Origin: Cricetomys ansorgei
Lineage: Eukaryota > Chordata > Mammalia > Rodentia > Nesomyidae
Reading direction: 5' to 3'
Assembly (NCBI GenBank): GCA_026225945.1
Contig: JAMJFZ010001815.1
Coordinates: 728,001 to 792,000, forward strand
Length of the DNA: 64,000 nucleotides
Shown here: positions 46,306 to 57,679 of the stretch, piece by piece
Position numbering within the stretch: the first letter of the stretch is position 1
Layout of the letters: every line of letters starts with the position of its first letter
Program-made: the position numbers and the translations under genes
The notes under the pieces: generated by a model
Databases searched by the model: none
The model's input: the letters and a program-made list of their open reading frames with translations, nothing else
Told to the model about the DNA's origin: nothing

Positions 46306-46379
46306 GTGGAACCAGCCTTTTCCACAAATGGGCTCATGGAAACTCTATGCAGGAGGGAAGTACGGTGCAGAAGAATGAC

Positions 46380-46960
46380 AAATGAAGTAGTTTGTTCTAG
46401 CGGACCCAAAAAATGGCACGCACAATCACACTTTGAAATGACACGCAGGAGCGTTTTTAATAGGATATTTAACAGTATACATATTAAGAAGAGAGAAAGA
46501 CTTGACAGTGCACATTGCCGGGGAAAGTTATGCCGAAGGAGACTGCCACAGACAAAAACTTTGCTGTAGCTTAAAAAGCCAATGCAGTTTTTGATATGCA
46601 GATGTCAGTCACTCTTAGGGAGGAGCCAGTGTCCTTCCTCCTGCAGCTTGCAAGCTTCAAGGTTATTGTATTTACTATCAAAGAACATTTGATACAATGA
46701 CCCATTAATGGTTGGATATTACTGTTGGCTGAATTATATCTGCATTTGCCTCAAACAGGGCAGGGTGCCATGCAGGCGCCAAAGAAGGGCTTTTTATGGT
46801 TTTTAGCTCTCTGGTGCATATTTATTTTCCAGGTGTGCTAGTTCTCTATCTAGGCTCTTTTTTGAACCAACACCCACTCTAGGAATGGCTTTTACAATGT
46901 GCTTGCAGTGAGAGTATTAATTTAGATATCACTACTTGGCCATGCAGACATTATTATTAT
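46380..46960. promoter_or_regulatory. Candidate conserved non-coding block
   Basis: Unique sequence with unusually many retained CpGs for its AT content (AGCGGACCC, GGCACGCAC, ACACGCAGGAGCG, TTGCCGGGG) and a CCCATTAATGG palindrome at 46701. No coding resemblance. Inference only. Confidence 0.3.
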
Positions 46961-47102
46961 TGATGAAAGGCTTTTTTTTGTTGCCGTTACAGCAAAAAGG
47001 AGAAGGGGGCAAAGTAGCTGGTGAGCCAAAATTCCCTGGCCAGAGAGTCTGGAACCTTGTCATGCAGACTGCATCCAGCACCAGGATATTCATGGGCCCC
47101 AA

Positions 47103-47104
<2 letters not shown>

Positions 47105-47138
<34 letters not shown>

Positions 47139-47210
47139 ATATGTATATATATATGAATATGTGTGTGTATATACTATATGTTACATAATATAGTATATAA
47201 ATGAGGTATA
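47105..47210 (+). repeat. (TG)n plus (TA)n microsatellite
   Basis: About 14 TG units grading into TATATG/TATA sequence. Confidence 0.9.
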
Positions 47211-48211
47211 GTGATATCTGTTGGTGATAGATCTAGTGACACTGAGACTGGACACTTGCACAATTGACCTTGGGTCTTCATTCTATCGAACACAGGATAA
47301 TTATGTCATTTCAACTTCTGCACAGCCATATCTCTTAGGGAAATTGTAGATCTCTGTGCAGATCCACAGGTGACACTTCTTGGCTGGGAGCACAAGGGAA
47401 CCCTGGGGGGAACCTCAAGGAAAGGCCTTGGGGCCCATGGCCCACAACCTTTTTGAAGGCAGGATGTATGCTGAGATCCCAGATTCAGGCCTGGCAGGCG
47501 ATGCCACGTGGTGGTGAAAACACTTGATGGAATGGAGGAAGGTAGTTTCAAGCGTGTTTCTCAGCCAGCTGTAGATCCTGTTCCCAGAATTTACTTTGCG
47601 AATTTCCACACTGGGCTTGGAGTATCACTGTGATCATCAGATGGCTTAGGAAACCTAGTGTTTCATTGTAAAATTGAATGGCATGTTTCTAACTTTGGCC
47701 TTTAAGACTCCAATGTATTACTTGGGTTTGGACTCTGTATATTTAGACCTAGAAACTATAGTCTGAGATGCATGTCATGAGGCAGAGTAAGGAGTGGACA
47801 TGGCACCGAAGAGCTGGCCAGATAGAGAGGTTTCTGTGGGTAGCTGTGTAGACTGTGGACCAGGAGTAAGGGTAGGTGGGAAGGTGTGCAGAGGTGGGCA
47901 TGGTACCCTGAGGCAAGCATGAACCACATATTCCTTTGTCAGCTGGCCTGGTGACTTCCCGTCATTGCTAGAGCCTTGCCATCTTTACCTGGGATGTCTT
48001 GTCCTCTATACATACCCTCTCACCCCTACATGGTGATGTTGAGACTGGTCCTTTGGGATCTCGTCCCCTGCTTGGTTGTATAAGGCCTGCAGTGCCTATA
48101 TGTTCCTGTCGGGGAGGTGCCCTGGGAGTTCAGCTGGGAAGTGCTCAGCTGTGGAGCTTCAAAGGTAGATGAAGGCAGGGAGTGGGAGGTGGAGAACCAT
48201 TGTAAGCTATA

Positions 48212-48580
48212 AAAGGTGAAGATCTTAAGTGGAAGATTGGAATGGGGGTTGCAGAAGAAGAATGGATGGGGAGGGAGACGGACAGGAAGGTCATGGGGAT
48301 AGGATTCTGTGCCAAAGAAAAGGGCCTGAAAAGACAATAGCAGGTGTAGGTCACAGACAGGGAAGGGACCTTGAAGATAGGCGAGGCACTCTATCCACTA
48401 CCAGAAGGCTTGGGCTGCCAAGCATAGGACTGCCCTGGACGGTGGTGTGCCTCCAACTCTGGCTGCTGCATGTTGTCAAGCATAGCTCCACCAGCAGCTA
48501 CTTATCAAAATACCAATATAAACTGGTGTGTGATCCAGCAATCCCAAGATACCCCAAAGAAGTGAAAGCAGACTCTCCAG
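48212..48580 (+). repeat. Left arm of a large inverted repeat
   Basis: 369 bases whose reverse complement recurs at 49517-49882. By eye the arms differ by three substitutions and one 3-base indel, about 99% identity. The right end of this arm lies inside an L1M 3' segment that continues past it, so this arm looks like the source copy. Confidence 0.95.
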
Positions 48581-48925
48581 ATCCCTCCACCTTGTTCATA
48601 GCAGAGCAGCCACATAGCCAGAGGTAGGACAACCCAGCGTCTGTGGACATCTTGGGTCAGCAGCATGTGGTCCATCCATCATGTAGGGGTGCTACTCCGC
48701 CTTATCAGGAGAGAAATCGCCTACAAGGGGGATCCACCTGAAGAAAACATGCTAAGTGACAGGAGTCAGACACAGGTTTCCAACTCACAAAGTCAGAGGT
48801 AGGAAATAATGTGTTTCACACGGATAGTTTCAGTTTGGGATATGCAAGTTGTGGAGAATCATGATGGTGACGGCTCACAGTGTGAATGTGTTTAATGCAG
48901 TGACTGCTCACGACAGTGTCAACCC
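48500..48925 (+). mobile_element. Old L1M-type LINE, 3' end
   Basis: The order of blocks matches the 3' region of mammalian L1M elements: GATCCAGCAATCCC, GAAGTGAAAGCAGA, GTTCATAGCAG, CATGCTAAGTGACAGGAGTC, AGACAC, TAGTTTCAGTTTGGGA, TGATGGTGACGG and GTGAATGTGTTTAATGCA. It is heavily diverged and non-coding. The left inverted-repeat arm covers its first part only. Confidence 0.75.
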
Positions 48926-49516
48926 CAAACCTTGGTCCAAGGGGTGGAAGAGACATGTCTTTTAGTGCTGCTTGGCAAAGAGAAGCAGAGGCCTAGCTTA
49001 GGGTGCTTCAGGAGCCAGCCTTCCTTGCACAGGACCTTAGAAGAACTTCCTAATTGCCTGTCTCTCTTTCTAGCTTCCAGGCCAAGCTGGATGACCCAGC
49101 ACTCTGCAGTTTGGCACTGCTTCCTGGGGACAAGAATGGGTGTCAGTTCAGCTCAGCCTGTCAGGTTCCAAGCCTAGGATGGTTAGCAGAGACCAAGATG
49201 CTGTGCAGGCCATTGAGATGCCTGGATGTAGAATTCCTACCTCCCAGAGAGGTGCCCACAGGAGGATATGTGACTGGCGGCCATGCTGAGGACTGAGTAA
49301 AAGCAGCTCAGGAAGAGTTGTGACTCAGGCTCAGAAGCCTAGGTGGAACAGGCACAGTGCTATCCTCTCACCCATCCTTCCTCTGCTCCACAGGATCCAT
49401 CAGTCTCACAGATCCCTGGAGAGGTAAAGAAGCTCCCATACCCCCCAGTGGGTGTTAGGCTGCAGACTGACCCTGCTTGCTTCAAGGCTTCTGGGCCATC
49501 CTACAGGAAGGACCTA

Positions 49517-49882
49517 CTGGAGAGTCTGCTTTCACTTCTTTGGGGTATCTTGGGATTGCTGGATCACACACCAGTTTATATTGGTATTTTGATAAGTAGC
49601 TGCTGGTGGAGCTATGCTTGACAACATGCAGCAGCCAGAGTTGGAGGTACACCACCGTCCAGGGCAGTCCTATGCTTGGCAGCCCAAGCCTTCTGGTAGT
49701 GGAGAGAGTGCCTCGCCTATCTTCAAGGTCCCTTCCCTGTCTGTGACCTACACCTGCTATTGTCTTTTCAGGCCCTTTTCTTTGGCACAGAATCCTATCC
49801 CCATGACCTTCCTGTCCGTCTCCCTCCCTATCCATTCTTCTGCAACCCCCATTCCAATCTTCCACTTAAGATCTTCACCTTT
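49517..49882 (-). repeat. Right arm of a large inverted repeat
   Basis: 366 bases, the reverse complement of 48212-48580, separated from it by 936 bases. It ends abruptly in sequence unrelated to the L1M continuation beside the left arm, so it is probably the derived, inverted copy. Similar open frames of 132 and 127 codons in the two arms simply reflect the duplication. Confidence 0.95.
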
Positions 49883-52741
49883 GACAGCTTGGTTTGGATT
49901 CCAAAGGTCCCTGCCAGCTGAGAGACTCCTGGTGTTGACTGTCATACTGACTTGCTAGGGCCCTTCACATCTCTGCCCCTAGTGGCTTGTCTCTGGTTAG
50001 ATTATAAGGCACAGGCCAGGGAGGCCACCCAGCTCCTTGGATTCAGTTCTGTTATATTTTTGCTTTCTGGCCAGCCAGCTCCTGCATGACAGCAGCCAGC
50101 TCTTCCAGGTGTCACTATACACACAGGGCTGTGGCTTGACTTGTTCTCTCCTAGTTTGGGGGCATAGCTTTGTTCTGTTATGTCCTGGTGCCCTTGCCCT
50201 GCAAGCTGAAACCATATGCCACTTTATCCCTTGGGGTTAGGTTTATCAGTTAAAAAGTGTGATGGTATGGGTGAGGTCTCCCCACCCTCATCATTGGCCA
50301 CACGGAGACTGATAATGTAATTGATTTCTGACACTGTATCTGAGCTCTTAGGGCTTGTTTGAAGCCAATTGTAGCTGTTACTTTTTCACTCATAACTGTA
50401 CTCTGCTTCCTGGTTCTCTTGCCTCAACTGCTACTGAGACAGATTCTTAACTTGGAGCTAAAAGAAAAGAGAGAAAGGAAGAAATCTTTACAGCCCCTTC
50501 TGGCTGTTTTTATCTGTCTAAACCAGGAGAACTGTACTAACTTCTAAAGTCTTCTATCCCATTAACTGTCCTCTAACCTGCTTTCCTATCAACTGTCCCT
50601 TGTCTCTGGTGACTGCCTTTCTTCCCAGCAACTGTCATCTGTCTCACTAACTCTCCTCTGTCTTAGCCTTCCCAGCAACTATTGTCTCTCAGCCTAGTGG
50701 CTGCCTTCCCATCCATTGTCCCTTGCTACTGCCAACTGCCACTGCCACTTTTACAGAGCTTCCAAGCTGTTCCCAGAATTCTAAGCACCTGTAACCAGAA
50801 GGAAGGCTGCACAGTACAAAAAAACTTCTTGGCGAGCAGTTCTACCACATGGACTTCACTGTCCCCAGGCTGTGTGAGCCCCTTGCTCACAGCAGCTGTC
50901 TCCTGGATGCTCAGAACCTCTTTCCAGGCATGGTCTTGACATTTGGTCTTATCTAGCTTGTATAAATCTTTTTGGAATTAAAATTAAAAGGGCTGTCTAT
51001 GGGGACTTTGTCCTCCCTATCTTTAGGCTATGCCTCAGTTCCTTTTACCCAGACAGGAGTTTGGAAGCTGCTGTGGGTTAGGTGCTCAGACCTGGATCTC
51101 TGCTGGGCTGAGTCCCATCTTCCTTCACACCTATTTTAATGTGGGTCCCAAAGAAATGCGGACACATCTCCAATGTGTGGAGACACAGTTGCCTCAGGGC
51201 CACACAAAGTCAAGCCTTGGGCACATTCTGCAGCTTTTAACCTGTCTCCAGAATTCATAAGGTCTGAAGATGACAATGTGAACAGTGCTTATATCCCAGA
51301 AGCAGTTGGCCTTAAGATTCATGAAGAGCACTCAGGAGTGGTGTGGCCAGAGGCACTTGACTGTGGACTTGGGAGACCCCAGACTTGGACTTGGGGAAAC
51401 ATGGTAACATGGGGTAACCTGCCACTGTTCAGAGAAGTGTTCTTACTCTAAGCTGGAATCCTGGTTGAAAACAAAGCTACATCCTTGGTTTGGGCTGTGT
51501 GGTCCACAGATTCCTGACTAGTAAGGAGACAGCATCTAGGTCAGTCTATTGTGCAGCTGATGGTAACCCCGTGCCTACTGGGTGGGGGGTAGGGACTGGG
51601 GACAGATAAATGTTCCAGGAGGGCAGGCATGCCAGGTGCTTTGAAGTAGACCCAGAGCTGGGATAAGGCCCTGCTGTCTCAGGAACTCTAACCCTGGCTG
51701 CACAAAAGCCTGGGCAGGCTTGCTGGTCTCCAGAAGCCTAATGGCCATACAAGGAGTGTTAGTAAGTATGCAGCGCAGCCATCTAAGCACAGGACAAATG
51801 GCATCCCCTGGGAGCTTTTAGGCTGCATCCTGCAGGACTTAGAAACAGATGGTTACCCTAAGGAAGGTCAGACCTGGCACAAGCTGGAACTCAAGCATGG
51901 AACTCTTGGGTGGCTCAGAAGTCTTTGGCTGCCACTACAGTTTATGACCATTCGGAGCTCGGTCCTACCCAACTAACAAGCACTCCTACTTTTTAGTCTT
52001 TGAGAGGGAGAACTTGAATTTAATTAGTTCACTAAGTTTAAATAGCATTTTCTTCTTGGGGGAACAGCAAGGTAGCCTTGTGAACTCCCTGGGCTCTGCT
52101 AGTGCCCAGTGCTGGGTGAGAGGTCAGGATAGAGATGCTCTGGCCCCCTCCTGTACACTCCATTGTAAAGTCCATTAGTGCTTCAAGAAAGCATTCCCCA
52201 GTCACTGAGGAGAAGCTCCACACATCAAGTGAAGCTTTGCAGGGGCGGTGCTGATTTTTAGGTTTTTGTTTTTGTTTTAAATTCACAATTCTTCTTTTAT
52301 TTGGATAGCAGTCTCATCATATGTGGCCAAGAATATTCAAATATGAACCCAAATAAACCCAGATTTAAATATTGGCCTTTCAAATGTTACAGCCAATAAT
52401 GCCGAGTTTGCCTGTGATCTCTGATATAACCACAGTCACACCTCAGTGGCCACAAAACTACTTAGCATAGCTTCAACTGTAAAGTGTTGAAGTTACCAGT
52501 TTTAGCACTTTAGATTATTATTTTCCAAGCTCTGGATAGCTACAGGGAACTCAGCAGGGTTTGGGGGAATTAGGTCAGCCTTGGCATAGTGCTAAAATGT
52601 GGCCACATGGCTTCTGAGTTTACCAGTGCAAGGGCCTTCTCTGAGAGGTTACTGATGAACTGAGCCATGGTCTAAGGTGGAAGGTCTGTCAGCTTGAACA
52701 ACCAGCTGAATCACCTCTGGAAGCTTGTTTGCTTGTTCTAG

Positions 52742-52842
52742 TTTGTGTATGCCTGTAATCCTAGCACTCCAGTTTACAGATCATGAGTTCCAAGCTAATA
52801 AGGAATACATGGTAGGACCCAGTCTCAAAAAGAAATAAAAAA
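52742..52842 (+). mobile_element. Old B1-type SINE fragment
   Basis: TATGCCTGTAATCCTAGCAC, GATCATGAGTTCCAAGC, AGGACCCAGTCTCAAAAAG. Confidence 0.65.
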
Positions 52843-53385
52843 ATTGAATTTTTAAAATGTGTTGAGGAAATAATTTCTTTAACTTCCAAGGATATTTAAA
52901 ATCTAGTTCCTTTCTTTCATGTTTGGGAACTACATACAGTGACAGTGTGTTCAGAGTGAAGCACTGATGGGTTTTCTGTGTGTGCACTGGGCTCTCTCCT
53001 GCTGAGAAATGACATTCTGGTATTTACCTTGGTTGTGTCCTCATGCTGGGTCAAGGATGCCAGGGCTATAAACGGGACAAACTCCATCTCCCCCCGACAA
53101 TGAATGAAGTCAAAATTGTGCCACACTAGGAACTAATTCTGAGGGGTCATCCTCATTTAGGGCTGTGTGTTTCAGGATGGAGGGCCATAAAATTCTTAAC
53201 CTCTGATTCCAAACATGCTACAATCAAAACAGCTTGAATTCATCTCCAAGGCTGTTCATCTTACCCAGGCAGGATCCATTTAGCACAGAAGTGCCTCCAC
53301 GTGGCCCCAGCACCTGCTGTTCATCCAGACATGGCCCAGCACCGACTCTCCCCTCAGCAGCTGGATCTGTTTTCTAAATCTTCTC

Positions 53386-54307
53386 TTTTTTTTTTTTTTT
53401 CCTTAACCTGGAAGAAAGGTCTGTTTTTCTTTTAGGGAAGACACAAACATCTTCTCAACATCTGGGAATATAAGGAGACCCTGGTCAAGAGCACACTGAC
53501 AGGAGGGGCATGGAGACTATCAGTTGCTCTCTCCTCTGGTGGAAAGCAGCCCTGCTTGCCTCAGTGTTGATCTGAAGGGGAATGGAGGCATTGTGGTGAT
53601 ATAGTTGCTGGGGGCCTCCCGGCATCGGGTGACTCCTATCTCCAGTGTCAGCCCTCGAACTCTCTCTAGGTTTGGGAGGTCAGGGCTTCCAACCAAAGGT
53701 TCAGGTGAGGCTGTTCCTGGCTGTGCTGGGTTCACAGTGAATCAGTCACATCCAGGGTCCCCAGCTCCTGGATCTGAGGGTGCTGCTAGGAACAGATGTT
53801 CTACTGCAAGATGGAGCCCAGGAATAGGCTGGAACTTCAATGTGCTCTATTCTGGATTCAGCTGTAAGCTATACTTGTCCTTAAGGCCCTCCTTGGCAAT
53901 GGTAACCACCAGCTCCTGTAAGAAATCGCTGTTCTGTAGCCTCAGGTAGAAGTTGCTATTGATGTCATAGCACATAGTACATAGTACATAGTACATAGTA
54001 CATAGTACAGTCCAGGCTGTTTGCATCCAGCTCAGCATGTGCACTCCCAGAGTCATGAGGACTCAGAAGCCTGCTTGGTCTGCTTTCAGCATCTGAAGCA
54101 GTTCTTCATTCATACCCATGGGTAGAGGGATGGAGGGAGAGTGGCAGATTTGGCTGGGGCTGGATCTGTGTAGATTCTGGCCTGGCTGTTTGGGCTTGCT
54201 GGAACTCTTTGGAAACCTACAACAGCAGCTCCTGAAACAGCACCATCTCATCACCCATGGGCTCTGGGTCTCTTAGCTCTGGTGCCAGAAGCTTCAAATC
54301 CACCATG
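53386..54307 (-). pseudogene. PIH1D1: Processed pseudogene of PIH1D1 (NOP17)
   Basis: PIH1D1 is the adaptor of the R2TP co-chaperone complex. On the - strand, fragments of it follow each other without introns: a start-like MVDLKLL at 54307, a KEFQQAQTARPESTQIQPQP-like block, ICHSPSIPLP with ELLQMLKADQAGF, then NSNFYLRLQNSDFLQELV through EGLKDKYSLQLNPE, and a C-terminal part with GLTLEIG and a residue of the LQIN...AFHQRR region. A 15-T run at 53386-53400 is the poly(A) tail seen on the + strand. The copy is dead: a TAG follows the first LLL block, about 15 residues are missing before ICHSP, frames shift, stops follow ADQAGF and NPE, and a 7-base repeat has expanded in the middle. The lack of introns plus the tail shows retroposition by L1. 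It is not expected to make protein. Confidence 0.88.
53966..54009. repeat. CATAGTA heptamer repeat inside the PIH1D1 pseudogene
   Basis: About five tandem copies of the 7-mer CATAGTA lie where the parent gene reads a single TGTACTGCCTATG-like stretch. This is local slippage after retroposition. Confidence 0.85.
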
Positions 54308-54553
54308 GCCCTGGGAAAAAGCCCTAGGCATCCAAAATGTGGAGAACTCTTCCTGGATAAACTAAGCCAACCTGCTGCAGGGCCTCAGTTGAATCTTGAC
54401 ACACAGTACTCTACCCAGAAACCTCAGATCTGTCCTGGGAATGGTCTGTGGTTCTATTATGATGAAGGCGCCATCCTCAAGTCTGTTGTGTCTCTTGGTC
54501 AGTTTGGCCTATGCATAAAATTGTACCTGTTTTCTAAAGAGAACTTTGAAATA

Positions 54554-54720
54554 GGGCCAGTGAGATGGCTCAGTGGGTACAGGTGCTTGTCCACCAAGCC
54601 TTGATGGCTTGAGTTCAATCCCCAGAACCCATAGGGTGGAAGAGGAAAATGACTTCTGCAAGTTGTCCTCTGATCTCCACATGTACACTGCTATACATAT
54701 ATACCCTCACACACAAACCC
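54554..54720 (+). mobile_element. B3-type SINE
   Basis: GGGCCAGTGAGATGGCTCAG, GAGTTCAATCCCCAGAACCC, AAGTTGTCCTCTGATCTCCA. Confidence 0.85.
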
Positions 54721-55015
54721 ATGTTTGAGATATATTATTGTGTCATGCACTAATTTGAAGTGTGTGACTTGGTGGTTTTTAGAACCCCTGCGGCCCCTCA
54801 GTCCTAGGTTCCCTCCATCCCTTAACGGAAACAGCACCTATTGTGAGAATTCTTTTCCTGGAGAAAGAACACCGACCCTCTCCTCATAAAGATAAGGCCT
54901 CAAAGACAAACCAAAGTTCATCATGGAGAACCAATGAACTTACTGGCTTTACTTACAGAACACGGAAGTGCTACTTATAAAAGTGTGGGACCCCAAAGCA
55001 GCTGCACCAGAGTCT

Positions 55016-55074
55016 ATTTTTTGTAACTCACAGAGAGCTAGGATGAAAGGTGTGAGACATCACCCCCAACTTTG
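55016..55074 (-). mobile_element. B1 3'-truncated fragment
   Basis: TAACTCACAGAGAGCTAGGA and AAAGGTGTGAGACATCACCC, the complement of the B1 head only. Confidence 0.55.
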
Positions 55075-55554
55075 TACCAGAAAGTCTTTACCCATCACAG
55101 ATGGCTTCCCCATAGCTACAGAGATGGAGGTCTCTACCTTCAGTTAACCTTCCCAAGTCAAGCACTTAAGCACCTCCTGAGACCACTAGGGCACAAGCAA
55201 TTAGAGTGTTATTCCATACAAGTGGCTGGGAGGTGCAGCAGGGAGCAGCTGGGATCTCAGGTAAGGGTCCAGTGACCCCCCTCATTCCCTCCCTCCATAA
55301 CTGATCTGATAAACCTGGAAGTTGTTCTGCTCAAAGGATAGCATGTACGATAGCACCTCACGCCTGGGGCTTCTGCTCTGCTTTATGGCACTGTACCCCA
55401 TGCCTCCTGGGGCCTTGTCTCTCTGTTACAGAACTGCATCCACTGCCTCCCACACTTCCCAGAGCTTCTGCTCTCCTTTATAGTAACAGCACCCCACATT
55501 TCCCTACCCTTCTGTTCACTTTTACCTCAAAATTTCTAAAAGAGGTTAATTTTG

Positions 55555-55894
55555 ATTGTCAACTTGTGGGGATTTAAAAACATCCAGGAGACAAACTCCT
55601 CGACATGTCTATGAGGGCATTTCCAGAGATGTTTATCTGAGGTGAGACGACCCGCCCTGAATGTGGGTGGCACGATCCCATGGGGTGGTGATACAGATCG
55701 AATAAAAACGAGTACACAAACTGAGTACCAGGACCCATTTCAGGGTCCTTATGCTCCTTATGCTCCTACTGCCACACCTTCCCTGCTGTGATGGATTCTA
55801 CCCTCAAACTGTGAGCCAAAATAAGTCTCCCCCCACCCCAAGTTGCTACTTGTTAGTATTTGGTCATAACATTAAAAAAACAAGTAACTAATAC
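55555..55894 (+). repeat. Rodent interspersed repeat, family not assigned
   Basis: TTAATTTTGATTGTCAACTT, GAGACAAACTCCTCGACATG, AATGTGGGTGGCACGATCCC, AACTGTGAGCCAAAATAAGT, AAGTAACTAATACA. Same family as 25140-25500, opposite orientation. Confidence 0.6.
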
Positions 55895-56145
55895 AAGATG
55901 TGATATTGTGAGGATGTCCATCCCCTTCAGACCTTTGTCCCACAAAATAAGACATCACCAAAACCAAAAGTCACTTTCCAGATTCTTGAACTGATTTCTC
56001 TCTCCTCCCCTCTTCTCTTTCCTATCTTCATTGAAGATAATGCTTAGGCCCAAACCTTTGACTTGGATAAATACGGAAGGCACAGGTGATCTGAGCAGAC
56101 CTACAGTGAGCTAGAGAGTTTGTCATGAAAGCCACCTGTTGGACC

Positions 56146-56290
56146 AGCAAGAAGGTTCAGTGGGTAAAAGCGTTCGCTACACAAGCCTGATGACCTGAGT
56201 GTGATCCCTGAAATCCAGTGTGGGGGGACTGACTCCCGAAAGCTGTCCCCTGACTGCCACAAGAGCACCATGACACATGCACTGAGAAGA
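56146..56290 (+). mobile_element. B3-type SINE
   Basis: GGACCAGCAAGAAGGTTCAG, GATGACCTGAGTGTGATCCC, GAAAGCTGTCCCCTGACTGC. Confidence 0.75.
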
Positions 56291-56362
56291 CCTGCCTCAC
56301 CACAAGCCACCCATTAGGGCAGGGCCCCGGTAGGTCTATCAGATGAAAAACCATAAGAGGGG

Positions 56363-56507
56363 CGGGCCATGCATAGTGGCTCACGTCTATAATATTAACA
56401 CTTTGGGAGGCTGAGGCAGGAGAATTACCATGACTTGAAGGTCAGCCTGTCCTACAGAACGAGTCCCAGACCAGCATGGCAGTAAGGCCTTGCCTCAAAT
56501 ATTTAAG
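56363..56507 (+). mobile_element. Old B1-type SINE
   Basis: CATAGTGGCTCACGTCTATA, CACTTTGGGAGGCTGAGGCA, GGCCTTGCCTCAAAT; close to the 7SL-like ancestral form. Confidence 0.7.
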
Positions 56508-56559
56508 CCAAACCAAAACAAGTACCTAAAAGGAACAGTCCCAGCTAGCTTACTTTACT

Positions 56560-56890
56560 TGGCCAGCTAGCAATCTGCTACTAAAACCACTCAGGGACAC
56601 CACAAACTGTAGACTAGAATCTGCTATGAACACTCAACAGATGGTAGTAAACAAAGGAAGGTACATATAAAAAGGATTATGCTCCAGGCCAAGTGGAATT
56701 TCTTCCAGAACACAGGGGTGGATCAGTATCTGAAAACCAGTCAATGTTATATACCATGGTCAGAATAAAAAACTCTACATGAGCAGCAGGTGGGGGGAAA
56801 AAATCTATTGATAAAAACCCGTTTCACGAGGAAAAACACTGCGTAGACTTGGACTAGATGGGTTTCTTGAGTTTGTGCAAACTGGATGCT
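56560..56890 (+). mobile_element. Old L1 ORF2 (reverse transcriptase) fragment
   Basis: Blocks such as AAAAGGATTATGCTCC, CAAGTGGAATTTCTTCCAG, GAAAACCAGTCAATGT, ATATACCA and AAAATCTATTGATAAAA follow the order of the ORF2 segment around the FADD-box region of L1. Frameshifted and broken; an inactive relic. Confidence 0.65.
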
Positions 56891-57434
56891 TCCTCCAGAT
56901 CAGAACAAGACAAGGAGTCTGTTCTTTTCCTGCCACTCCATGGGGTACCTGGAGGCTCTAGACAAGACAGGAAGGCAGTAATGAAAAGGCACCCAGGTAG
57001 GAAAGGCAGAGAGGTAAGGCAGGCTCTCTACCCACAGAGGCCATGTCTGTATTTAGGACATCTAGAGAACCCACAGAGAAACCATCTGAGCTAGCAAATG
57101 GGTTCCTCAGAGCTGCAGAATACAGGGCCAACGCATCAGATTACCATCCCCACCTCTTTTCCTCTCTTCCATTTGTCAGCTCGGTCCTGCTACCTGCCTG
57201 GCATCACCCCAAATCCTAGTCAGGCCAAGTTCTGCTGTCCCCCCCACTTTGATTCCAGGCTCCTTTGCTCCCAGGGTCTGGGCTCAGTGGCCTTGCTGTT
57301 TCCTCCATACTGGTGTTTAGATCAGCCTAGTCTACTGCTTCCCAGACAGACTCACACCAGGTTTACTTCTTGCCTTTTCTGCCCAAATGTCCCCTCTCCT
57401 GTCTCTCCCTGGGAGTCCAGGCCTAACCAGTTCT

Positions 57435-57546
57435 TTGGCTGATCTGGAACTCAGTCAGAAACAGGGTGGCCCTGAACTCACAGAGATTTACTTGCCTCTG
57501 CCTTCCAATTGTTGGGATTCAAGAAGTGAGCTACCACATTCGTCCT
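57435..57546 (-). mobile_element. B1 SINE fragment
   Basis: GTGGCCCTGAACTCACAGAG, CTGCCTTCCAATTGTTGGGA. Confidence 0.7.
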
Positions 57547-57549
57547 CTA

Positions 57550-57679
57550 ACCATTTTTTGTTTGTTTTGAGACAGGGTCACATCTCCAGAAGCAGAAGCT
57601 GGCTTTGAATTTCATCCAGATCCTCCTGCCTCCACCTTCCCAGTGCTGGGATCACAAGCATGGAATACCATGCCCAGTT
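57550..57679 (-). mobile_element. B1-type SINE
   Basis: TTTGTTTTGAGACAGGGTCA, TCCTCCTGCCTCCACCTTCC, GGGATCACAAGCATGGAATA. Confidence 0.75.

Noticed and set aside
48229..49865. Two similar 127-132-codon frames on opposite strands, like a small paralogous gene pair
   Set aside because: They are the two arms of the inverted repeat, partly L1M sequence. The similarity comes from DNA duplication, and no gene family matches.
54259..54307. CCACCATGG near 54301 as a strong Kozak start of a new + strand gene
   Set aside because: It coincides with the reverse complement of the pseudogene start, and the following + strand frame has no family resemblance.
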